In this document: positions 23,963 through 33,929 of the stretch, in pieces | How positions within the stretch are numbered: the stretch's first letter is position 1 | Layout of the letters: each line of letters begins with the position of its first letter | From: Ciona savignyi | Taxonomy: Eukaryota > Chordata > Ascidiacea > Phlebobranchia > Cionidae | NCBI GenBank assembly: GCA_000149265.1 | Contig: CH002001.1 | Coordinates: 254,079 to 318,078, forward strand | Reading direction: 5' to 3' | Length of the DNA stretch: 64,000 bases | Notes under the pieces: generated by a model | What the model saw: only the letters and a program-made list of their open reading frames with translations | Told to the model about the DNA's origin: nothing | The model's database searches: none | Translations under genes and position numbers: made by a program

Positions 23963-26116
23963 ATGAGATATCTCTGCTTCAAAGTTATGCTTTTGTTTGC
24001 GTTGTATACTAAGAAATAAATTAATTTGGCGATTATTGCTTTCTTAATTCAAATTAAGTCGATAAATTAAACACAAAGGGATTAAAGTTTCTAGTTTTGG
24101 AAGATTATCACTCAACTTATCACAGCTTTACTCACGCGTTTCATTGTTTGTGTTGGTTCTATTGTATTAGCTTGCAACAGGAAAGTGCGAAAAAGTACCG
24201 CGGACTGGAATAAAAAAGAAAAATGTCCTTCGAAATGTAATTTGTTTTCAAAAATCATACAAGACAAGCAGCATCACGGGAGCGATGAGAGGTGATTCAT
24301 GATTGTTATTACTTGGAGTATTATCTGGAAAATATGTCATGATTTCTGATGGAAGACCATATGTGCGTCGTAGATTACGTCTTCTAACACGTCATATGAT
24401 TCTGTAATGGTTTAATTCTTTAAATAAAAATAGAGCTAGCAAATATGCTAATCATTTAAATGCGTTACCAGGTGAAATAGAGCTTGCAATATGTGCGTCA
24501 CGAAACCAAGCGACGATAACATGGATGGGGGTGAGAAATGTGACAGGAGATCTCGGGTTAAAGGTGGGGATGAGTTAATTAAAATTTCATCGACAAACGG
24601 AATAAAAATAATATATTGCTGACAGGACATACAGTATATTTTAGAAAATTAGTTAAAAATTACATTTGAAAATATTATATTGGTCGCCTGGTATATATAC
24701 CATTTGTCTACAAAATAATTTTAGTTGGTTATAAAAGAACACTTTTAAATCAGCTAAAAGTTATTTAACGTAAAATATAAACTTTCTATTCCCAGGTGCA
24801 CTTGACACCCGGTAAAGTGGGAAGTCACGAAAGTGATAAGATACACGTGATTTCACGTTATGTTGAGACTCACGAAGTAATAACTATGTAAGTAGATGTT
24901 AATATTGTCGCGGCTTGTACGAGAACTCCTTATTTTTACCGCAATCAAGTTTCGAACCCACGTTCAGCTCGTCACTGAGACAGTTGTAGTATACAACCTG
25001 TACATGTATCGGTTTTTGTTTATTATTTTACCCTTATTGTTGTGATGGCTCGTTGCTAAATATGTTTGGAATGTTTGTATGTATGTCGGTATATGTATCG
25101 GTCACGTTAACCATTCGGCCACACGACCTTAAAAATGCATTGCGTATTGTGCGCATGATAACGACGATCTATCGACTACCAACATGCGGTATGCTGTAAT
25201 ATTTTGGATAATTGAAGGGATTCAAATTAATTGGTCCGTATTTATCTTGAGTATTGGCACGAGACGTGCATTATAAAGTGTAATCATTTACTTTTTTCCA
25301 CGCAGTCGCATGGGCAAGCGACCGCAAGTAAAACAAAGAATCGTGGTATCGGTTTTGGGGAACAACCAACAAATTGGTTCGACCAGTTTCAGCTGTGAGG
25401 AACTTAAAGTCGCAAGGGTAGGAGGATACGTGTTGATATTACCGGAACGAAAAATTATTTTAAAAAATTATTAAAAATTTGGTTAAGTTTTGCGTGTTCT
25501 AACCGCTGTAGTTTTATTTTTTTACATAATTTCTACGTCTTGATTACTCCTATTTTTATTTTCAAAAATTGAATTCTGTCGTTTTTACGTTTTTACATTC
25601 TTCATTTGAATTAATTGATTACAAAGAAACCTTGGTTAATTAAATATCCCGCTATTTTGTTGCCGCATATAGGTAATGAAACCTGCTATATATATACGAA
25701 ATGATTTATGCTTTATGATGTGAGATGACGTGTTCTACAGGTAATATGCGGGTGGTATAAGCTTCTTAACAATCAGCTCGGAAGAAAGAAGAACGTGAGA
25801 TCGAGACCAGGTGAGCGAGACATGGGAATAATAACGATGCAATCGACTAATTTTCGACAATAAGCGACAAGATCTTGACTCTCATTGTAATGATAGCCAT
25901 TCGTCCATAAATAACTCACAACACACAAAACAACTAGATTCTAAACCGCTTCACAAATTCTTAATTCCAGAAACAAAGCGATACCACACCGCAAAACTCT
26001 GCATTATGCCAAACTGGGTATCGGATCAAACTCACCACAATTCGATGAAACAACTGGACAATTTATACAAAACTTCGATAAAAAAGGTCAGAATCAACAG
26101 CAGTATATATAGTTAA
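23963..26116 (+). pseudogene. Secreted six-cysteine protein, cassette 3 (frameshift in exon 2)
   Basis: Exons 23963-24003 (leader MRYLCFKVMLLFAL), 24181-24291, 24472-24530, 24796-24887, 25306-25417, 25741-25810, 25971-26116. Exon 2 is 111 nt against 110 in cassette 1: an extra T in the run after AATTTG shifts the frame. All other exons keep size and phase, including EIELAICASRNQATITWMG, MGKRPQVKQRIVVSVLGNN and VICGWYKLLNNQLGRKKN. A 186-bp hAT-type MITE lies about 140 bp upstream of the start codon and is absent from cassettes 1 and 2. Confidence 0.5.
24903..25130 (-). mobile_element. SINE-B, cassette 3 intron 4
   Basis: Orthologous position to the copies at 5345 and 14780; head GTCGTGTGGCCGAATGG. 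Confidence 0.65.
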
Positions 26117-26406
26117 GTTGATTTGCATTCCTTCGAGCTACGCTCCTTGCATTATCATCCTAGGATAGCTCGTGTTTGGCTAAAACAACACACTTTCACG
26201 TCATATAATATAGTCGATTTTTGTAGTTGTTATACCATGTGTATATAGTTCATAGAGAACTCGATGTAATTTATAAATAACTTGTTAACATATTTAAACA
26301 GCTGCGACGGGTAGAACAGGGTATCGTTGCTTGGTTTTGAACAGGTCTCTTAAATTAACGATTGCAATGTTCTTTTTCTCGTTTGGACCTGACATCTGTG
26401 CTTTGT

Positions 26407-26414
26407 TATATAAA
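26407..26414 (+). promoter_or_regulatory. TATA box of RGS gene, cassette 3
   Basis: Same TATATAAA element, 34 bp upstream of the ATG at 26441. Confidence 0.5.
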
Positions 26415-26440
26415 GCTATGTGTGTCTGATTGTGTAGAAG

Positions 26441-28951
26441 ATGCCATTTTGTACTGGTTGGGATAGGACCTAGAAAGGTTAGAATTTCAGATAATTGTCT
26501 TTCGTGTTGCCGTTTGCTCGGTAAATACTGTGGTGCCAAAACACAAAGGATTGTTGACATGCGGACTACCTTATGTAAGCAATTGTAATTAAAGTAGGCC
26601 AAGTGAAAAACTATGATCAGTATAAGATACGTCACGAATGTAGCGAATTGTCAGTTGCTATCTTGCTTGTCAGGCTTGCTCAAGGTCGCTTTGATTTGGC
26701 TCCATCAGAGAGAAAAATTTTGCTTTTTAATAAGATAAGGAATTCGTTTCAAGTTTTTAGAAACGAACTGGAAAGTATTCGGTTGGAAGTTTTAATAAAA
26801 AACAAATGGTAATTTTCCAATTAAAATACAATTAACAAGGAATCGAAAAAATTGATAAATTGGGTAACTTTGGGGTCTGGTCTCTATGCATTGAAAATAT
26901 ATACTCCTCAAGAAGTTCTACGATTAGAGTTGTAAATTTGTTACAAACTCAATTACAAATGTTTTTTTATTTACCACACACCTAGTTAATGAAAATTAAA
27001 TTACAGACTGTAATAAATCCAATCAACCAACTAAGCCGCGATAGAAAGCAAGACAGTCGATTAGAACAAGATATGTTGAACAAAAACCTTGATTTTCTTA
27101 CATCACCGTCGAAAGAAATCCTTCCGTCACCGGTTATAGTCCGGCCAAGGATCAGACTTGCAGTTGAGCGACGAGCAAAGGAGGTTGTAAGAAGTTCGAA
27201 CAGATCTGCTTCTGGTGCCGGAGCGAGCACTGCAACGCACACTGCGATAACACCGACAGGTCGCAAGCACTTACGACCCAAGTACTACACCCCGGAAGAT
27301 ATCATGACATCTCGGCTAAGTTATTCGATTCTGGAACAAGTTTGTTCAACTCCGGATTTCAAAGGACAATCGTCATCAAGAACCATCGACGTCAAACATG
27401 ACGTCAATAGTTCGACATCGTCAGAAGGTTACCACAGTAACAGCGATCCCGATACAACAATGGCGACGAATAAATTCCACCTGGGAAGTGACGTAGATAA
27501 AAGTGACGTTAAAATGTTCGAGAATCAAATGAAACGACCGCTGAGCAGACGCTTGTCATTGGACAGTTTGATGCAGTTTAAAGAAAAAGTTGACTTCGAG
27601 TCGCCGACTCAATTAAAGGTTGAACGTAATACGTGGAACGATAATGAAAGAAACTCAAAATCGAACGCTTTGTAAGTATAGTTTTTTAGGAGTTAAAACA
27701 CAAAAACACATCAAATAAAAAAGTTTAAAATCTTCTCAGGTCAAATTTGATGACGTGGTTTCAACAACGAAAAATTCCCGAAGCAGAGAAGAATGCGAAA
27801 TCATTAAAAAAAGAAAACTTCCACCGGCGAACTTCGATTCAAGGAAAAGCGATTAATAAATCTCGTTTCCGTAGAAGTTTAAGCATGAGGAAGCACAAGA
27901 AGTAAGTAGCTCGTTACATTGATGTTGGTGGGAACCTGGTGATCCCGTGTTCGATTTCAACCCCGCTTGAGTATTTTTCAGTTATACGTTTCCAAAGAAA
28001 GTTTTTGTTTTAAACCAATTAAAATTATAAACTAAATGTATATATATTAACACATCTTAAACTGGTCTTCAATTCACAGAAATAACCGGAGTGAAAGTAA
28101 TGTAAAACCGACAACATTAGATGATGTTCTGTCAAATAAAGGTGGGTGGTTCGACTTGTGTTATTGGATTTATCTATTGGTCGTATTTACAATTTAACTA
28201 TTTCAACAGCTGCATGTATAAATGCAGCAATACATATATTTTGAAAGATGTAACTTTTATTACAGGTTGTTTTTACCCGTATTTTGAATCCATTATGTGC
28301 TGGTCGGTTAGGCCGTTTTAATATAAAATTGTAAATTGGGCTCATCAACTTTTAGGCCGCACAATCGTTATTCTGTAATCGAAAAATTGACGAAGCTAAT
28401 ACCCATCTGCTCGTATACATACCCAAATCTAACCTTGTCTTTGTATTCCAGCCAGCACCACTTCATTCAGAGAGTTCCTGGTCAGTGAATTTAGTTCAGA
28501 AAATCTCGATTTCTGGCTTGAATGTGAAGAATATAAATCTCTAAAACCTTGCAAACTGAAAAAGGTGGCGAACCAAATATACGTCGAGTACCTCGCCCCT
28601 GGTGCTGATAAGCAGGTTTGTCTTTATAAGTAAACAAATCCACTTTACTTTAAGGTCTGGCAGATTAGTCTGGTGGATGGTAGTACATGTAACACTCGCG
28701 TTAACCGTTCGACTAAATGATCTTACTTTTTAGGCGTGTTTGGCAATTGAAATCTTGCATATATGCTATTTCTATGAATTATCTAACGAGTCCCTCTCCA
28801 GGTAAACTTGGATTCGCGAACAAAGGAACTTACCTGGTCCAAGATCGCAACCCCAAGTTATGCGACTTTCGATGTAGCTCAAACCCACATATTTAACCTC
28901 ATGCAGACCGATTCCTTTACTAGGTATAAGAGATTTTGCAAGCTTTCTTAA
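26441..28951 (+). CDS. RGS-domain protein (R4-like), cassette 3, body intact
   Basis: Exons 27007-27671, 27740-27901, 28080-28141, 28452-28615, 28802-28951 are open and phase-matched. From the ATG at 27073 they encode 378 aa: a Ser/Thr-rich tract (SSTSSEGYHSNSDPDTTM), a basic stretch (RFRRSLSMRKHKK) and a C-terminal RGS domain of about 115 residues ending KRFCKLS with no tail. Start is uncertain. The candidate exon 1 used in copies 1-2 (here from 26441, MPFCTGWDRT) runs into TAG, so either the start lies in exon 2 (ATG 27073, or 26989 if the acceptor at 27006 is not used) or this copy too is damaged at its 5' end. Probable role: GTPase-activating protein for heterotrimeric G proteins, cytosolic or membrane-associated. 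Confidence 0.8.
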
Positions 28952-29151
28952 AATACTGATTTGTTTTTAGTATATGTTCCATTTTTTAATAAATACATTT
29001 GATGGTTATAATTCTGCGTGATTAGTTATTCTGTCTAATGGCAATTTCTGGTGCAGTGGTTTGACCCAGTGGATTAAAATTGCTTGCGACACCAGAACAA
29101 TCGACGAAAATCTATCGCTGAATACGGGCTCGAGAATCCTGCCATCAAATA

Positions 29152-29309
29152 AGGATAGTATATTCATGTGTATTCCCGTGAATGTGAAAATCCATGTGGT
29201 TAACACACGGGCAATCGTCTGATCACATTGCGCCCACCGTCGGGTAACAGGAGCTATTGCAGTGCGTTGTATCTAATACAGATGTTCCTTCAAGTTGGTA
29301 AACCCATTG
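29152..29309 (-). mobile_element. SINE-A, truncated at its head
   Basis: Tail ATAGTATATTCATGTG through GGAGCTATTGCAGTG; ends where block A4 begins. Confidence 0.7.
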
Positions 29310-29399
29310 TTACGCCGCCCTTCGACGGGCCTGACTGGTCACTCGGAGTGACGTAACTGGGGTTTTTAGACTCAACTTGTCCTCAGTGCAAATCCTCAG

Positions 29400-31710
29400 T
29401 GCAAAAGTTAAATGTGCCTCGAGTGTAAAAAGGTTGTGGAGCACTGAGCTAGCTGACCGACTTGCATGAAATTTACAAGGAACAATAAAAGTTTTTTTTT
29501 GTGTGTGCGTTATTTATTTTCCACACAAGTAATAATCGAGTGTTAAGTAATCGAAAATGTGAGGTTCTTTTATTTTAAATATTAGTCCAGCCAGTAGCCC
29601 GCCGGGTCGTTACTTAAATGGGTTTGTCACACAAACTGTCCTTAAGCAAGTCAGTTAGCAAACATGTTAACCATATAGGCATCATTCTATGCAATAATTT
29701 TCACGAGTTTAGAGTAAACAAATGCAAAAATGTATCACAAAGCCAAAAGGAGAAAAAATGACGAAAACGTAAAATATTGATCCACGTTTCTGGCCAAAAT
29801 AAAAGGCCCTTTTCTGTATTAGCACACCTTACATAGAAGCATAATTTATTAACAAAAAAATCTGACATTTAAACTTATCATTCTTTTCAAATCAAGAATT
29901 ATAATATATTGTATACAAATGACAATTCAAAGCAACTAAACTATATAGGTTAAATAAGAAATTGACAACGAAAAAGTAAATTACCATAACAAATATAAGA
30001 TTAAAAGGTATATTTGAACTGAATATTTGTGCCGGATAATTTCTCATCGACCAGAGAATCAATGAGTTCTGACTGGTTCATCGTGAATTTTGTTTTCCAG
30101 CCACCGACTTCACCTATCAATACAAATTACAGTTACAAAATCCGTTGGGTGTTTTATTGTGGCTGGATGTTATGGACATGTTGCAAGACTAAAAAGCGAT
30201 GTCTCGGCTAAATTATAATGTTACAGCTACATTTGCGTGTCGCTTGACACAACAGCGCTTTTTGGTTTTACCCAGGAATACACCGTATTTCTTAGTTTAA
30301 TATTTTTTATCAACGGTGACAAATTATGTGTTAGTGACGGCTCGATCACTTGGCCTGCCAGTCTAAGAATGAAATAATGTTGACATCGGATACACAGTTA
30401 GGCAATTGGGAAAAATAAATAGTTGTGATTCTTAGATTCACCTCGGCGGTTTAAAAGGAGCTATTGCAGTATGTTACTTATGATGGAAATAGTTCATGTT
30501 CAACCCATTAGTCTTTTGTGTTTAAGCAATGTCTGCAAAATCCACAATTGATCAGCTATAAGCTTAAAGCACGGTGTTGGATATAATCCCCCTACCTTTC
30601 GGTTGACATCCCAATGCACTACCACTCAGTCAACCAAGCATGTTCAAATGAATAAATATCTCTACTGTTTCATTGCTATACATTTTACACACATTTTTTC
30701 ACATGCCATACATTTTACACACATTTTTAAGTTACACCGTGGGATTAAACATGTAACCTTCCAGCTTGTGGCTACTTTAACAAACCATATTGCTGGGCAG
30801 TCCAACAATAAACTTTTCACTTCACAAAGTGCACCATAGTCATATGCCACTCTCTTTTGTTTAATTTTTTAATAAAAAGTATGGCTTTGTACAATAGGGT
30901 GGGAATATTTTCACCTTTTCTCATTACTCCAATGTCGTATTTTAATTGTTCCTGAATGCCTTCCACTTGGTCAAAAACTATTGCATTTCGTTTAAATAAT
31001 TTAAAACTTTACGTATTTTCGGAAAAAAAAACAATAACCCATTGGATTAAGGCAATCTTCGCTAATTGCCTAACCCAGTACTCCGACTGGACAGTTGTTT
31101 CTATTCTAAAATCGCCTCCTTGTTAATTAAGCTAGCCGACGTCACCCAACAACTGTGTTTTCTTGCCCGCCTTCCGAGGTTTATTACATTTTGTAATTAA
31201 AGCGTCTATAGGTTAATTAAAGCCACAAGATGAATGTTTCGCTTTTTTAATATCAAATGGGATTATTACGTCCATTTAGGATTAAAACAACGAGTTGGCA
31301 TCCACTGTTAATGTGCAGATGGCAACAACGACAGTTTTATAATGGATAATCATGAACCTATTAATCCTCTGTGGCGCTTTGGGTTATTTGGGAACGGTAT
31401 AGCGCCTATCCTTTTGCATGTATTTACAAACTTTTGTTTCTCATTTCGTTTCTAAGAAACAATTTTACTTTTTTGAAAAAATTTTTCTAACCGTTAAAGT
31501 GGGTAGGATTGTTGCTGGTTTGGTGGCTATGACTAGCACTAGATCGACCCAAAGTTCCCTAGCTATTGAGGCTTTAAAATTGACTTTACAAATCAGATCT
31601 TCGTCAAGGAGGGGTAATTTTATTCTTGACTACACGCAGGCACAGAAGAAATTGTCCTCTGCCCTTTACTCGTTGAAAGGTAAAAAACGTCCTTTCAGCG
31701 CTACGGCATA
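29400..31710 (+). repeat. Block A, copy 3 (right end diverged)
   Basis: Colinear with 780-3050 of copy 1, including the 1380-1575 segment, but without the LTR-like 3' end. Followed by Ig-like family remnants instead. Confidence 0.8.
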
Positions 31711-32480
31711 AATTGTATATTTCGTAATACGTTTAACTCTTAGCGTTCAAAATGGCGGTTTCGGCGATAAAGTTACTGCATTAGTATTGAGCGTTATATT
31801 GTTACTTGTTGAGCGGTAAAGCGTTTATAATAATAATTCTAAGCGAGAAGGCGTTAAAAGGTGGGCCTTCCGCCGATTGGGACGGGTCAACAATCTTTTA
31901 AAATGTAAAGTTGTTTGGCCTTATGGTTCCAGGTGTGGGCTCTATGCTGGGAGAATAATGACGTCATATTCTGTACAGTACACATTGACTGGCGAATACT
32001 CCGCACCTCTTAAGTGTTAAATGCTATGCAATCTGGGCGGTATGTCTTTACATGGGCAAAATTATTTGCAAATTTTTAAATTTTGCAGAATTGATAGAAA
32101 GGGAACCGTCTGCAAGTTGAACAACACAACGGACGGCAAAGAGCATGCCAATAGACATGTCAGCGTAAGTTATTATGATATTCATGCTTATCCCCGTGAA
32201 CTGAAAAACGCAAGGGGCGTTATCGTTAACACACAGGCAGCCGTCAGATTACCTTGTCGGGTTACCGAAGCTATTACAGCGCCAAATAGAAAATTTATCT
32301 TAGTGTTGCTGATATTTTTGTAGCAGGTCAACCATATTGTATTTCGAGATGTTATGGTGTTATATATTTCAGTCTATACATACCGGAAAGATGTTAATAA
32401 TTATGGATGGAAACCATTAGCAGATTTGGTCAATCTATCAAATGAGTCTGCCGAGATAACTTCTTACTGGTACATTAAAT
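31319..32480 (+). pseudogene. Leader/Ig-like family member next to block A4, degenerate
   Basis: Leader at 31319 stopped at codon 8 (MATTTVL, then TAA). At about 32083 an acceptor (AATTTTGCAG) is followed by sequence matching the 22.45 kb exon: HVSVSYYDIH, VNTQAAVRLPCRVTEAI. A downstream piece (32330-32470) with EITSYWY matches the 23.0 kb copy. Between them (31492-31711) lies an open 70-codon stretch (MTSTRSTQSSLAIEALKLTL...) that I do not recognise; its counterparts at 2868 and 12658 are not open. Confidence 0.35.
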
Positions 32481-33000
32481 CATTTGGTAGTGATGGGGAA
32501 TCCCCACGCGGACTATTGAATGTAGGTTGACTGATTCCAGACATCCAACCACATCCTTGTTTAACGTTTTATGTGCGGATGGTGACTTTAACATACCGTT
32601 ATACAGCAAGGACAAAGGCAGAACACAAACTTTTACGGTCGTGTGGCCGAATGGTTAGCGCGACCCATACATATACCGACTTCTATACACATACGGTCCT
32701 AATGCCGAGCCCATCATGGGTTTAAAACTTGGATCAATAAAAAAAATTACAAAAAGAAAAAAAAGGAACACAAACCTCTTAAACCTAGTCTGATTAGAAG
32801 GAGTAGAAGAATAACTTCCACCAGTAGTAATGTGTTGTTAAAAATAAAATCTGTAGTTTTAAATGCTAGGCGGCTATATAAGCATTATCACTCTAATCTA
32901 CTGCAAGCTTGCAAGTTAAGATCCATTGGTTAATTTAAATCAAAACAATTACTGGGTTATAATATAACGAAGCGCAGACACCACATATCCCACTATGTAC
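32480..33000. other. Spacer between the duplicated region and nup214
   Basis: Apart from the SINE-B head at 32637-32735, nothing is recognised. A-rich runs around 32740-32770. Confidence 0.5.
32637..32735 (+). mobile_element. SINE-B, tRNA-like head only
   Basis: GGTCGTGTGGCCGAATGGTT, then ACATATACCGAC, then CATCATGGGTTTAAAACTTG. Spacing too long for a functional tRNA, so not called a tRNA gene. Confidence 0.55.
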
Positions 33001-33004
33001 AAAG

Positions 33005-33010
33005 TTTATT
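33005..33010 (-). terminator. Candidate polyadenylation signal for nup214
   Basis: TTTATT on the + strand reads AATAAA on the minus strand, about 480 bp past the nup214 stop. A truncated SINE lies between them. No closer canonical hexamer was noted. Weak evidence. Confidence 0.3.
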
Positions 33011-33222
33011 GACAAATTTCGTTAAGGATTTAAACAATGAACATAATTCCAAATGTAAAAATTTAGTTTTTTCATTTGCTTAGCATTTTCGATTTCGCCA
33101 ATCATTAATAAAGATTGTTCTTGTTGATTGAGATTGAGCACCAGTTTGCAAATCGCCTTGTTCACCTCCATCCAGAAAATGATGGTTTGCTGCATTACAA
33201 TAAGCAATGTTATAAGATATGT

Positions 33223-33430
33223 AATAGGATATTCATGTTTATCCCCGTGAATGGGAAAACCAAGAGGGTTAACACACGGACAATCGTCAGATCACCTCGC
33301 GCCCACCGTCGGGTTACCAAAGCTATTGCAGTAAGTTAATGTATATTACTCAGACAATTCAATTTAGTAGAGCCCTAGCTAAATGCACTGCCCAAAGATA
33401 CAACCAGCTGGTTAGCGACTAGTTTCAAAA
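33223..33430 (-). mobile_element. SINE-A between nup214 stop and its poly(A) region
   Basis: TAGGATATTCATGTTTATCC through the TAGCGACTAGTTTC head part. Same strand as nup214, so probably part of its 3' UTR. Confidence 0.75.
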
Positions 33431-33487
33431 CTACATTGTTAAAATTTGTTTTGAAGGGACAAAATGCAAATAGATTATCTTCACTAC

Positions 33488-33929
33488 TCACTTATCGGTT
33501 GCTTGAGATTGAGAGCCGAATGCAGTCGGTTGACTTGCGCTACCGAATGTTGAACCGAACGACGGGCTGGCTGCGGATCCAAAACCACCAGTGTTGCCGG
33601 ATCCAAATGCCCCAGTGTTGCCGGATCCGAATCCCCCAGTGTTGCCGGATCCGAATCCTCCAGTGTTACCAGATCCAAATCCACCAGTGTTGCCGGATCC
33701 GAATCCACCAGTGTTGCCAGATCCAAATCCACCAGTGTTGCCAGAACCAAATCCCCCAGTGTTGCCGGATCCAAATCCCCCAGTGTTGCCGGATCCAAAA
33801 CCACCAGTGTTGCCAGATCCAAAACCACCAGTGGTTCCAGACCCAAATCCTGCAGTGGTTCCAGATCCAAAACCACCACCAGTGTTAGCAGCTAAGGCGC
33901 CAAAACCAAGACTTTCAGTGTTCGAAAAT
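33488..33929 (-). CDS. nup214: nup214 last exon 38: FGSGNTG repeat tail and stop
   Basis: A 442-nt terminal exon. After SNTESLGFGALAANTGG come about 12 tandem 24-nt units encoding GFGSGNTG (the first two with GTT), then GFGSAASPSFGSTFGSASQP, TAFGSQSQATDK and TGA at 33490-33488. Human NUP214 has a single FGSGNTG near its GGGFFSGLG motif; here the motif has been amplified. A proline-rich reading frame on the + strand (33591-33941, PDPNPPVL repeats) is its antisense shadow. Confidence 0.93.

Larger units (their letters stand above)
23490..29050 (+). repeat. Gene cassette 3 (secreted protein + RGS)
   Basis: Third tandem copy; has a unit-specific hAT MITE at 23637-23822 and has lost about 350 bp, including most of a SINE-B, from the last RGS intron (after 28690). 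Confidence 0.9.

Noticed and set aside
32637-32735. Possible tRNA-Ser/Leu gene
   Set aside because: A- and B-box-like motifs are present, but the arms do not fold at tRNA spacing and the same text recurs as a repeat; called a SINE head.
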